Source: DASPKM01 sp035628135
Lineage (GTDB): Bacteria; Bacteroidota; Bacteroidia; Chitinophagales; Chitinophagaceae
Length of the DNA: 64,000 nt
Assembly (NCBI GenBank): GCA_035628135.1
Contig: DASPKM010000005.1
Span: 124,001 to 188,000 of the forward strand
Direction: 5' to 3'
Positions 25,822 through 33,900 of the stretch are shown here, piece by piece. How positions within the stretch are numbered: position 1 is the first letter of the stretch; the number at the start of each line of letters is the position of its first letter. Both the position numbers and the translations under genes were made by a program. A model generated the notes under the pieces. The model was not told where the DNA came from and did no database searches. It saw only the letters and a list, made by a program, of their open reading frames with translations.

Positions 25822-26703
25822 ATGGCCGGACAATTAAAAGAGGTTCGCAACCGCATCAAATCCGTTCAAAATACTCAGCAGATCACCAAGGCTATGAAAA
25901 TGGTGAGCGCCGCCAAGCTGCGCAAGGCCCAGGAAGCCATTGTTCAAATGCGCCCCTATGCCAGAAAGCTGCAGGAAATGCTTAGCAATATCGTAAGCGG
26001 CGACGAGGGTGGTGTGGGCTCCGACCTGGCCGTGGAAAGGAATGTAGAAAAAGTACTGCTCATCGTAATTACCAGCGACCGCGGGCTGGCCGGCGCATAT
26101 AATACCAACGTGATGAAGCTGGCCAAGCAAACCATACAACAACAATATGCCGCCGTACACAAAAAGGGCAATGTTACTATTTGGAACATCGGTAAAAAAG
26201 GGTACGAGCATTTTACCAAGAACAAATTCAAGACCGACGCTGCTTATAAAGATATTTTCCTGAACCTGACCTTCGAAAACGTACAGGCAGCGGCACAGGC
26301 GGCCGTAAAAGCTTTTCGCAACAAAGAATACGATGTGGTGGAAATAGTGTACAGCGAATTTAAAAATGCCGCCACCCAACGCTTTGTGGTAGAAAGGTTC
26401 CTGCCCATTCCTAAAGTGGAAGTAAAACCCGGCGCCCGCAAAAGCGATTTCATTTTCGAGCCCGACAGGGAGCAGCTTATTGCGGAGTTGATGCCCAAGA
26501 TCCTGAATACACAATTGTACAAGGCCGTGTTAGACGCCAACGCTTCCGAGCATGGGGCACGGATGACCGCCATGGACAAGGCATCTGAAAACGCCAATGA
26601 AATTCTCCGTAGTCTGCGCATATCCTACAACCGTGCGCGCCAGGCCGCCATTACCACCGAACTAACGGAAATTGTGAGCGGGGCGGCGGCGTTGAAGGGA
26701 TAG
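25822..26703 (+). CDS. atpG: ATP synthase F1 gamma subunit
   Basis: Central rotor shaft of F1. The 293-aa protein has the canonical N-terminal helix MAGQLKEVRNRIKSVQNTQQ and KAMKMVSAAKLRKA, and the C-terminal helix ending RQAAITTELTEIVSGAAAL. The frame is open upstream to 25699, but that part overlaps the surE promoter, so I use the ATG at 25822. No other ATP synthase gene is next to it: surE is divergent upstream and a repeat array begins at the last base of the TAG stop. In most genomes atpG follows atpA. Confidence 0.96.
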   Translation: MAGQLKEVRNRIKSVQNTQQITKAMKMVSAAKLRKAQEAIVQMRPYARKLQEMLSNIVSGDEGGVGSDLAVERNVEKVLLIVITSDRGLAGAYNTNVMKLAKQTIQQQYAAVHKKGNVTIWNIGKKGYEHFTKNKFKTDAAYKDIFLNLTFENVQAAAQAAVKAFRNKEYDVVEIVYSEFKNAATQRFVVERFLPIPKVEVKPGARKSDFIFEPDREQLIAELMPKILNTQLYKAVLDANASEHGARMTAMDKASENANEILRSLRISYNRARQAAITTELTEIVSGAAALKG

Positions 26704-26750
26704 TCATTAGGTCATTAGGTCATTAAGTCATTAGGTCATTGGGTCATTGG
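26703..26750 (+). repeat. Left GTCATTRG tandem array
   Basis: Six tandem 8-nt units: GTCATTAG twice, GTCATTAA, GTCATTAG, GTCATTGG twice. The array begins on the last base of the atpG stop codon. The array downstream of the four-helix-bundle gene carries the same unit in inverted orientation. Confidence 0.95.
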
Positions 26751-26776
26751 GTAATAGTTTAATTATATTGGTGGGT

Positions 26777-27145
26777 ATGATCAGGCTTGAGGATTTGGAA
26801 GTGTACAAGGTGGCTATGGAGATAGGAGAGTTGGTTTGGACGATAGTGGACAAATGGCCATATTTTCAAAAAGATACATTAGGCAAGCAACTAACAAGGG
26901 CGGCAGATTCTATTGCCTTGAATATTGGCGAGGGATACGGCAGATTTTACTTCAAAGAAAATAAGAATTTTTGCTATTATAGTCGCGGATCGGCCTACGA
27001 AACTATATCTGCGCTAGCCAAGGCTGTGAATAGAAAGTTGATATCTGCAGAGGATTATTCTTTACTTAAGACTAAATTCGAGCGTTATTTTAAATTAATG
27101 AATCCTTACATTAAGTCCATAGGTTCCTGCCACCCAATGATCTGA
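26777..27145 (+). CDS. Four-helix-bundle protein (23S rRNA IVP / S23 family)
   Basis: A 122-aa all-helical protein starting MIRLEDLEVYKVAMEIGELVW, with QLTRAADSIALNIGEGYGRF and a helical C-terminal half. This matches the four-helix-bundle family (PF05635) first found in intervening sequences of 23S rRNA genes and structurally related to Avd of diversity-generating retroelements. I use the ATG at 26777; the longer frame from 26747 runs into the left repeat array. The last four codons and the TGA stop lie inside the right array. No rRNA gene or reverse transcriptase is near. The molecular role of free-standing copies is not established. Confidence 0.88.
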   Translation: MIRLEDLEVYKVAMEIGELVWTIVDKWPYFQKDTLGKQLTRAADSIALNIGEGYGRFYFKENKNFCYYSRGSAYETISALAKAVNRKLISAEDYSLLKTKFERYFKLMNPYIKSIGSCHPMI

Positions 27146-27231
27146 TGACCAAATGACTCAATGACCAAATGACTCATGACCCAATGACAACGACTCACGA
27201 CAGGGACCCGATGACTTAATGACCCATGAAC
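27134..27231 (-). repeat. Right GTCATTRG array, inverted orientation
   Basis: About nine degenerate units (CCAATGAT, CTGATGAC, CAAATGAC, TCAATGAC, CAAATGAC, TCATGAC, CCAATGAC, then after a 19-nt break CCGATGAC, TTAATGAC), the reverse complement of the left-array unit. Together with the left array it forms a long imperfect inverted repeat enclosing the four-helix-bundle gene. Confidence 0.85.
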
Positions 27232-27239
27232 AATAAAAA

Positions 27240-27974
27240 ATGGAAATCAGCAATTTAATTCTGCACGTTGAAGCGCTCATTTTTGCGAGCGACAGGCCGT
27301 TGACGGCAATGGACCTTACAGAGCTCATCAACAATGCCTTTGGCTTTATGGACGAAAAAGTTACCATGGAGCAGGTGCAAACCGCCATCGATGGCATCGT
27401 GGAAAAATACAATTCCGATTTTTATCCATTCATGGTAAAGGAAAGTGGCGGCGGCTTGCAGTTCCTGACCAAGAAAGATTTCCATAAAACAGTGGCCCAG
27501 CTCAACGGCGAAAAATTCCTGAAGCGCCTCTCTACCGCCGCGCTGGAAACCCTGGCCATCATTGCATACAAACAGCCCATTACCAAATCTGAAATAGAGG
27601 CCATCCGCGGCGTGAATTGCGATTATTCCATCCAGAAATTGCTGGAAAAAGAACTGATCATGATCACCGGCCGCAACGAGGACATGCCCGGCAAGCCCTT
27701 GCTGTACGTTACTTCCAAATCGTTCATGGATTATTTCGGCCTCAATTCACCGGACGACCTGCCCAAGCTCAAGGAAATTTTTGCCGACGCGGTGCAGCCC
27801 ACTATTATCAGGGATATGCCTCCCGCTCCGGAAGACATGGCGCCGGAAGAAAAGAAAGAAGAAGACGACCATTCCGAAGAATTCACGGCCTCCGTATTGA
27901 GCGTAAGCGAGAACGGCGAGCTGGTAGAAGACAACAGCGAAACCCGTACAGACGATATTCCCGGCGAACAATAG
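27240..27974 (+). CDS. scpB: SMC-ScpAB condensin subunit ScpB
   Basis: Winged-helix kleisin-associated subunit of the bacterial condensin that organises and segregates the chromosome. The 244-aa protein has the N-terminal wHTH (EALIFASDRPLTAMDLTELI) and second wHTH (STAALETLAIIAYKQPITKSEIEAIRGVN). The C-terminal ~60 residues are acidic and probably disordered, a common extension in Bacteroidota. The start lies 8 nt after the end of the right repeat array, so the array replaces its normal upstream region. Confidence 0.95.
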   Translation: MEISNLILHVEALIFASDRPLTAMDLTELINNAFGFMDEKVTMEQVQTAIDGIVEKYNSDFYPFMVKESGGGLQFLTKKDFHKTVAQLNGEKFLKRLSTAALETLAIIAYKQPITKSEIEAIRGVNCDYSIQKLLEKELIMITGRNEDMPGKPLLYVTSKSFMDYFGLNSPDDLPKLKEIFADAVQPTIIRDMPPAPEDMAPEEKKEEDDHSEEFTASVLSVSENGELVEDNSETRTDDIPGEQ

Positions 27975-28033
27975 CATTTACCGCCAATCCTGCGCAAGCG
28001 ATAAACCGCAAAACTTCATTTATCTTCGCAGGC

Positions 28034-29299
28034 ATGCCGCAACAACTTTCTACTCAGCAACTCGTACAACTGGCCAATCAGTTTGGCACGCCCCTCTATG
28101 TATACCATGCAGAAAAAATAAAGGAGCAGTACGATAAGCTGCGCAAGGCATTCTCCGGCACATCCAGCCGTTTCTTTTATGCGTGCAAGGCGCTCACCAA
28201 CATAAGCGTGCTCAAATACATCAATCAACTGGGCGCGGGTTTGGATTGCGTAAGCATCAACGAAGTAAAGCTGGGATTGAAAGCGGGCTTTAAGCCCGAA
28301 GACATTTTGTACACGCCCAATTGCGTGGACATCAATGAAGTGCTGGAGGCAAAGGAATTCGGCGTGCATATTAACCTGGATAATATTTCCATTCTCGAAC
28401 AATTCGGAAACCGCTTCGGCGGATCATATCCTGTTTGCATCAGGCTGAACCCGCACATTATGGCGGGCGGAAATTTTAAAATTTCCACGGGGCATGTAGA
28501 CAGTAAGTTCGGCATCAGCATTCACCAGCTGCGGCACATCGAGCGCGTGGTAAAAACTTTCAGGATACACGTAAACGGCCTGCACATGCATACCGGTAGC
28601 GAGATAAAGGACGTGGGTGTTTTTCTCGAAGGCCTGGAAGTAATGTTCAACATGGCCAGCCATTTTCCGCAATTGGAGTTCATCGATTTGGGTAGCGGGT
28701 TCAAAGTGCCTTATCAGCCAGACGATCCCGAGACCGACGTGGAATCGCTGGGTAAAAAACTGACCGGCGCTTTTGCGGCCTATCAAAAGGAATCAGGAAA
28801 AAAATTACAGGTTTGGTTCGAGCCGGGTAAATACCTCGTGAGCCAGTCAGGGTATTTTATCGTAAAGGCCAACGTGGTAAAGCAAACGCCGGCCACGGTG
28901 TTTGCGGGCGTCAACAGCGGTTTCAATCATTTGATCCGCCCCATGTTCTATGAGGCTTACCATCACATCCAGAATATTTCTAACCCGCATGGCCCCGAGC
29001 GCATTTACACTGTTGTGGGCAATATCTGCGAAACCGACACTTTTGCCTGGGACCGCAAGCTGAACGAAGTGCGCGAGAACGATTACCTGGTGTTTTACAA
29101 TGCAGGCGCATACGGCTTTGAGATGTCTTCCAATTTCAACTCGCGGCTTAAGCCTGCTGAAGTAATGGTGAAAGACGGTGAGGCACATCTTATCCGTCGC
29201 CGCGATGTGTTTGAGGATTTGCTGAGGAACCAGGTGGAAATTCCTGATGAAGTGGTATCTGCGGCTCCCACCGCAGAATTAGTTGGTAAATCAAACTGA
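28034..29299 (+). CDS. lysA: Diaminopimelate decarboxylase
   Basis: PLP fold-III enzyme making L-lysine from meso-diaminopimelate. The 421-aa protein carries the PLP lysine K52 in FFYACKALTN, the glycine-rich phosphate loop region LGSGFKVP, HTGSEI, and the substrate site FEPGKYLV / GNICETDTFAWDR. I chose the ATG at 28034; the same frame is open back to 27617, but that stretch is the shadow of scpB. Its start is 59 nt after the scpB stop. Confidence 0.95.
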   Translation: MPQQLSTQQLVQLANQFGTPLYVYHAEKIKEQYDKLRKAFSGTSSRFFYACKALTNISVLKYINQLGAGLDCVSINEVKLGLKAGFKPEDILYTPNCVDINEVLEAKEFGVHINLDNISILEQFGNRFGGSYPVCIRLNPHIMAGGNFKISTGHVDSKFGISIHQLRHIERVVKTFRIHVNGLHMHTGSEIKDVGVFLEGLEVMFNMASHFPQLEFIDLGSGFKVPYQPDDPETDVESLGKKLTGAFAAYQKESGKKLQVWFEPGKYLVSQSGYFIVKANVVKQTPATVFAGVNSGFNHLIRPMFYEAYHHIQNISNPHGPERIYTVVGNICETDTFAWDRKLNEVRENDYLVFYNAGAYGFEMSSNFNSRLKPAEVMVKDGEAHLIRRRDVFEDLLRNQVEIPDEVVSAAPTAELVGKSN

Positions 29300-29375
29300 C
29301 TTTAATAACTTGTACATGGTACTACAGCCTGGTTAAATGACCAGGTTAGAATGTATCCCAAGCGGGAAGTACTGG

Positions 29376-29425
29376 TTTGCAAGAACTGGGATTCCCTTGG
29401 TAATTTTTGATCATAACGGATCAAA
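29376..29425 (+). promoter_or_regulatory. Candidate promoter and palindromic operator of the CHAT-gasdermin operon
   Basis: TTTG at 29376-29379 and, 21 nt later, TAATTTTTG at 29401-29409 resemble the Bacteroidota -33 TTTG / -7 TAnnTTTG promoter. A perfect 7-bp inverted repeat, TTTGATC-N6-GATCAAA (29406-29425), overlaps the -7 and predicted +1. A repressor could bind there. If the promoter is right, transcription begins near 29416 and the upstream ATG at 29337 cannot be the translation start. Confidence 0.4.
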
Positions 29426-29477
29426 TCCTGCGGGGGGAATCTTTGTGAGAGCCCTCGCTTTTTTTTTACCTTTTCTT

Positions 29478-31157
29478 ATGCATGTAGTCCTTCAATTTCC
29501 CATTGTCGATTTCAGGTCTCTCCTGGAAGATAATAAAGCGCGCCTCAAGCATCCCAGCTGGCCAAGGCCCGATATGAAGCGTAAACCCTTTCTCCGCAAA
29601 TTCGGCAGGGTAAATCAGCGAAACGCGGGCGGCAGCGACGACTGGAGTGCGGAAGAGTATTACTGCAATGCACGGTTGTCTATCAGGTACAGCGATCTGC
29701 ATAAACACGGATTTCCCGTAACAGAAAACATGCATTCTTCCATTACTTATTGCTACCGGCGCTTTTATTCGGACGGCTATTTTATGAACAAGGCCGAATT
29801 GGGATTCATCGACAATGTGGAGGCAGTGCTAAACAGGTCGGTGGATAAGCAGCCCCTCAGTCTTGCCGCTGTTTTAAAATATTATGTAAACCTCCCGGTG
29901 GAAGTGGCCGGTAAGAAGTTGAAGATCTACAAGGCGGGAGAGCAGCTCGCGCAAGATTTTTGCGATTCCACAACAGTATTCAAATTGATCCAGAAAGACC
30001 AGCACCAATACGTGGTGGATGGAGAGCTTTGCATTACGCTTATTTACCACAGCAACGAAAACGTTCAGATCCCCACGCAGGCTGTACTGATAAAAGAACA
30101 CAAAGTAGGCGATGAGTTTATAAGGGTCTATGGTTACAAGCTGCACAACGACGGGTATTATATGAAGGCCTGGATCATAGAGATCCCACGCCCTGAGAAG
30201 CAATTGTCCCGAGCCATGTCAGGGTTGCTGCGCAATTTGCGCATCAACCTCATGCGCATTCATGCGGAAAAAGAAACCATCAGGATTTTGCTCAACGGTA
30301 TCAAAAGCGAGAAAGTAAAGCTAACCGAAGGAAGCAAGCAGGCCGACTTGGTAGACAGCTACCTGGAAGACACCTCTAAAAAACTTTTTAAGAAAAAGCG
30401 GGCTAATATCGAGCAGGCTGACATGTTGGATTTTGCATTGCAAAGCGAGGATGTGGCACAGCCGGGCAGCTTTTCATCACTCGAGACCAGCATACATTAT
30501 TTCAAGGACCTGTACACCCGGAAGAACGTGGACAAGCTCCTGGAACATATGTCGGTGGATAAGCGCAAGACCATTTTATTTCTTACTTCCAGTCCCAGCG
30601 GCAAGAACACGCTCGATTTTGGAAAAGAGTTCAGGACCATCATGGATGCCTGGGAAGCCAGCGTTGACCGGGGTAATTACGTAAAGCCCGATATTATACC
30701 CGATGTTAAGAAGGCTGAATTGATGAAGGTGTTGGACAAGCACAGGCCAGACTACCTGCATATATCGCTGCACGCTTCTGAAACCGATGGCTTGTATTTC
30801 CAGGACGATGCGGGCAAGGCCACGCCCATGTCTGCCGCCGAATTTGCGCAGATACTCAAGTTGGTGAGCAAAAAGAAAAAGCCGCAGGTAATTATCCTAA
30901 GTGCGTGCAATTCCAAGGCGCATGCGGAAGCGGTAAAGGAGTTTTGCGGCTATGCCATGGGCACCACCATGGTATTTCCTGAAAAAGCAGGCGTAGTGTA
31001 CGCGCGGTGCTTTTATGAAACCTTATTTAATGAAAACAGCACTGATATTCCGTACTGTCACGATGCTGCGGTGCTGGGCGTACAGCAAAAAGTTCCTCCG
31101 TTTAGCGCCATCGAGGGCGTGGAGGTGCACACGATACCGGTATTAGTGAACCTTTAA
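29478..31157 (+). CDS. CHAT-domain caspase-like protease with unrecognised N-terminal region
   Basis: From the ATG at 29478 the protein is 559 aa. The C-terminal ~195 residues are a CHAT (caspase HetF-associated with TPRs) peptidase: KTILFLTSSPSGKNTLDFG opens the domain, catalytic H432 lies in YLHISLHASETDGL and catalytic C477 in VIILSACNSKAHAE, followed by GYAMGTTMVFPEKAG. Residues 1-350 match nothing I know; they are mixed alpha/beta, contain NGIKSEKVKLTEG and a basic KKKR stretch, and could be a sensor. Such proteases activate bacterial gasdermins by cleaving off a C-terminal peptide, and the next gene, 11 nt away, looks like a gasdermin. A longer frame from 29337 is open but looks non-coding. 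Confidence 0.85.
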   Translation: MHVVLQFPIVDFRSLLEDNKARLKHPSWPRPDMKRKPFLRKFGRVNQRNAGGSDDWSAEEYYCNARLSIRYSDLHKHGFPVTENMHSSITYCYRRFYSDGYFMNKAELGFIDNVEAVLNRSVDKQPLSLAAVLKYYVNLPVEVAGKKLKIYKAGEQLAQDFCDSTTVFKLIQKDQHQYVVDGELCITLIYHSNENVQIPTQAVLIKEHKVGDEFIRVYGYKLHNDGYYMKAWIIEIPRPEKQLSRAMSGLLRNLRINLMRIHAEKETIRILLNGIKSEKVKLTEGSKQADLVDSYLEDTSKKLFKKKRANIEQADMLDFALQSEDVAQPGSFSSLETSIHYFKDLYTRKNVDKLLEHMSVDKRKTILFLTSSPSGKNTLDFGKEFRTIMDAWEASVDRGNYVKPDIIPDVKKAELMKVLDKHRPDYLHISLHASETDGLYFQDDAGKATPMSAAEFAQILKLVSKKKKPQVIILSACNSKAHAEAVKEFCGYAMGTTMVFPEKAGVVYARCFYETLFNENSTDIPYCHDAAVLGVQQKVPPFSAIEGVEVHTIPVLVNL

Positions 31158-31168
31158 TCAAAATATGT

Positions 31169-31969
31169 ATGGGTAAAATTGTAAACAACATGTTGTCTAA
31201 CTACGGCTACAACATTGTTGCGCTGCCTAAGGCAGGCATTCAGCCGTTGGTGCTGTTGTATAAAAATGGTAACGATGTGTCGTCGCTGGAAAGCAACCTG
31301 AGCAATCTTTTCAAGATAGGGGAGAAGGCGCCACCGGAAGTAGTACCCGATGACCAGGTTTCGGACATACAAGGATCTGCTGAACTGGTGTACGACGCCA
31401 ACACCGGGATAAGTGTATTGAGCTCACTATTGGAAAAATTAAAAATGGGCAAGCTGGCGGCCAAGCTGGAACTGGATGCTACCAGCACGGTAACCATTTC
31501 CTACCAGAACATTACCGAGGACAAGGTTGACCTGCTGGAGCTGGACAATTACATCAGCACCAGCAATCCCAGTGTAGACAAGTTCAACACATATAAAAAA
31601 ATGCTGGAGAACAGCGAGCTGTACGTGATCAATTCCGTATTGAAGAGCAATGCGTTTACTTTAACTGTAACCGATAAAAACGGCCAGCATGTTGACGTGG
31701 AGGGCACCGTTAAGGGTGTGCTGGAAGCCAAGGTTGATTTTACCCGCAATAAAAATAATTCCATTACCTTAAAGCACGAGAACGAGAAGCCCGTGGTATT
31801 TGCTTTTAAGGCCAAGCGTATTATTTACGATGATAAGAAGTGGTGGCAGTTTTTTAGGAAGGAGGATGCTTTTTTCAGGATCAAGGACCAGCAGGGCGTG
31901 ATATTGAAAGATGAGAGCGAGTTTCCTACGCAACCGCTTAACTTAAACGATACTACCGCTGATATTTAA
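31169..31969 (+). CDS. Bacterial gasdermin (pore-forming cell-death effector)
   Basis: A 266-aa protein I read as a bacterial gasdermin. The N-terminal segment GYNIVALPKAGIQPLVLL (13-30), the following DIQGSAELVYDANTGISVLSS (about 66-86) and the long amphipathic beta-strand segments fit the family, as does its length (usually 240-280 aa). Bacterial gasdermins are kept inactive by a C-terminal peptide of about 20 residues; cleavage lets the protein form membrane pores that kill the cell during phage infection. Here the likely cleavage zone is about residues 225-250. There is no cysteine anywhere, so the N-terminal palmitoylated cysteine known from studied members is missing. The neighbouring CHAT protease gene supports the call strongly. 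Confidence 0.78.
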   Translation: MGKIVNNMLSNYGYNIVALPKAGIQPLVLLYKNGNDVSSLESNLSNLFKIGEKAPPEVVPDDQVSDIQGSAELVYDANTGISVLSSLLEKLKMGKLAAKLELDATSTVTISYQNITEDKVDLLELDNYISTSNPSVDKFNTYKKMLENSELYVINSVLKSNAFTLTVTDKNGQHVDVEGTVKGVLEAKVDFTRNKNNSITLKHENEKPVVFAFKAKRIIYDDKKWWQFFRKEDAFFRIKDQQGVILKDESEFPTQPLNLNDTTADI

Positions 31970-31976
31970 ACAAGGC

Positions 31977-32462
31977 ATGAGCCCCACGCAGCAATTCATA
32001 CAGCTAACCCGCCATCCTGTAAAGTTCAGGTTGTTCTTATTATCTAAATTGCCTGCGGCATATTTTTCGGGTGTGCGTATACGGTATATCGATGAGCAGC
32101 GTTGCAAGGTTACCATTCCTTTTAAATGGTTTACCCAAAACCCTTTCCGTTCCACCTACTTTGCCTGTTTGAGCATGGCCGCTGAAATGAGCACTGGCGC
32201 ATTGGGCATGGCCCACCTGCGCGGGCGCAAGCCCGCGGTGAGCATGCTGGTGGTAAAGGTGGAAAGCGAGTATTTTAAAAGGGCTACCGGCCTTACTACG
32301 TTCATTTGCGATGATGGCGATTTATTGCGGCAGGCCATAGAAGAAACCATTCGCACCGGCGAGCCCGCCACGGTGCGTGCAGCGTCGGCGGGCATTAATG
32401 AGCGGGAAGAAACGGTGGCGTTGTTTTATATAACCTGGTCGTTTAAAGTTAGGACTGTTTAA
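31977..32462 (+). CDS. DUF4442 hotdog-fold protein
   Basis: A 161-aa protein of the DUF4442 thioesterase-like hotdog family: KVTIPFKWFTQNPFRSTYFACLSMAAEMSTG is the helix-containing core and MLVVKVESEYFKRATG the following strand. Members are presumed acyl-CoA thioesterases or binders, mostly uncharacterised. It begins 7 nt after the gasdermin stop and is probably cotranscribed, but the following nuclease gene shares the strand, so it may equally be a housekeeping neighbour read through from the defence operon. Confidence 0.82.
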   Translation: MSPTQQFIQLTRHPVKFRLFLLSKLPAAYFSGVRIRYIDEQRCKVTIPFKWFTQNPFRSTYFACLSMAAEMSTGALGMAHLRGRKPAVSMLVVKVESEYFKRATGLTTFICDDGDLLRQAIEETIRTGEPATVRAASAGINEREETVALFYITWSFKVRTV

Positions 32463-32496
32463 CATCCTGCATCCAGCGCAAATCAAAAATACAAGC

Positions 32497-33900
32497 ATGA
32501 AGATCAGCTTTCACGGCGCGGCGCGCTCTGTTACCGGCTCAAAGCACCTGATTACTTTAAAGAATGGCAAAAAGGTTTTGCTTGACTGTGGCATGTTCCA
32601 GGGCATGGGCAAGGACACCGATGAACTGAACCGGCACTTCGGCTTTAACCCAATGGAGGTTGATGCGCTGGTATTATCGCACGCGCATATTGATCACAGT
32701 GGGTTGATACCACGGTTGGTGAAGGAAGGTTTTGCCGGCCGCATATTTTGCACACCGGCTACCAAAGACCTTACGGAAATACTGTTGCTGGACAGCGCGG
32801 GCATACAGGAGGAAGACGTTCGTTTTGTAAACAAGCGCCGCGTTGCACAGGGCAAGCCTTACATAAAGCCACTGTACACCACGCCTGATGCCATTGCTGC
32901 TTTAAAGCAGTTCGAAAGCGTGGAGTATGGCGTATGGTTTACGGTTATCGAAGGCGTTGAGTGCATGTTTACCGACGTGGGCCATATTATTGGCAGCGCC
33001 GCGGTAAACCTGCGCATAACGGAAAATGGCAAGCGCACCACGCTTACTTTTAGCGGCGATGTGGGCCGTTACCGCGACATGATCCTGCGCTCACCCGAAA
33101 ATTTCCCGCAGGCCAATTACATACTACTGGAATCAACTTACGGCAACAGCCTGCACGAAACCCATACCACCACTCCTGATCTTTTGCTGCGGTGGATACA
33201 CAAGGCTTGCGTTGAGAACAGGGGTAAGCTGATCATGCCCGCCTTTAGCGTGGGCCGAACCCAGGAATTGTTATATTCCATGAACCAACTGGAAATAGAG
33301 AACCGGCTGCCCGAGGTAGACTATTTTGTCGACAGTCCATTGAGCATGGAGGCAACTGCCGTGGTAAAAAAATATCCTTCTTATTTTAATAAGACCATTC
33401 AAAAAATACTGCAGAGCGATAAGGACCCATTTGATTTCCGCGGGCTGCATTTTATTAAGGCGGTAGAGCAAAGCAAGCTGCTGAACTACCGTAATGATCC
33501 CATTGCGATCATTTCTGCCAGCGGCATGGCGGAGGCAGGACGCATTAAGCACCACATCAGTAATAATATCGAGAACAGCAGGAATATTATTTTGCTTACC
33601 GGTTATTGCGAACCCAATTCTCTTGGTGGCCGTTTAATGGCTGGTGAAAAAGAGGTAACCATTTTCGGAACGGTGCACCAGGTAAACGCGGAGGTAGGTT
33701 CTATCCGCAGCATGAGTGCGCACGGAGATTATGATGACCTGTGCCAATGGCTGGCTTGCCAGGATGCCCGGGGCGTAAAGAAATTGTTTTTAGTGCATGG
33801 GGAATATGAGGTGCAGGATGCGTTTAAGGAAAGATTGATAAGGAAGGGTTTCGTGGATGTGGAGATCCCGGGTAGGCATTCGGAGTGGGGGTTGGGGTAA
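32497..33900 (+). CDS. Beta-CASP metallo-beta-lactamase ribonuclease
   Basis: RNA-processing nuclease of 467 aa. The metallo-beta-lactamase motif is SHAHIDHSG (H62, H64, D66, H67), further metal ligands lie in DVGHIIGS and FSGDVGRY, and the beta-CASP part carries MPAFSVGRTQELLY, ISASGMAEAGRI and MSAHGDYDDL. This is the CPSF73/YsyA-type family rather than RNase J, as no RNase J C-terminal domain follows. Substrate and role are unknown. It lies 34 nt after the DUF4442 gene. Confidence 0.92.
   Translation: MKISFHGAARSVTGSKHLITLKNGKKVLLDCGMFQGMGKDTDELNRHFGFNPMEVDALVLSHAHIDHSGLIPRLVKEGFAGRIFCTPATKDLTEILLLDSAGIQEEDVRFVNKRRVAQGKPYIKPLYTTPDAIAALKQFESVEYGVWFTVIEGVECMFTDVGHIIGSAAVNLRITENGKRTTLTFSGDVGRYRDMILRSPENFPQANYILLESTYGNSLHETHTTTPDLLLRWIHKACVENRGKLIMPAFSVGRTQELLYSMNQLEIENRLPEVDYFVDSPLSMEATAVVKKYPSYFNKTIQKILQSDKDPFDFRGLHFIKAVEQSKLLNYRNDPIAIISASGMAEAGRIKHHISNNIENSRNIILLTGYCEPNSLGGRLMAGEKEVTIFGTVHQVNAEVGSIRSMSAHGDYDDLCQWLACQDARGVKKLFLVHGEYEVQDAFKERLIRKGFVDVEIPGRHSEWGLG

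Noticed and set aside
26777..27145. Diversity-generating retroelement accessory protein (Avd)
   Set aside because: No reverse transcriptase, template repeat or variable repeat is visible within the window.
26703..27231. CRISPR array at the 8-nt repeats
   Set aside because: Units are only 8 nt, without spacers, and no cas gene is present.
27617..28033. Long upstream extension of the lysA frame
   Set aside because: It lies inside scpB in another frame and is rich in Arg/His, a typical shadow; LysA proteins start at MPQQLST.
29337..29477. N-terminal extension of the CHAT protease frame (47 codons)
   Set aside because: It contains the promoter-like TTTG-N21-TAATTTTTG and the palindrome, and its residue pattern looks non-coding; 29478 is the better start.
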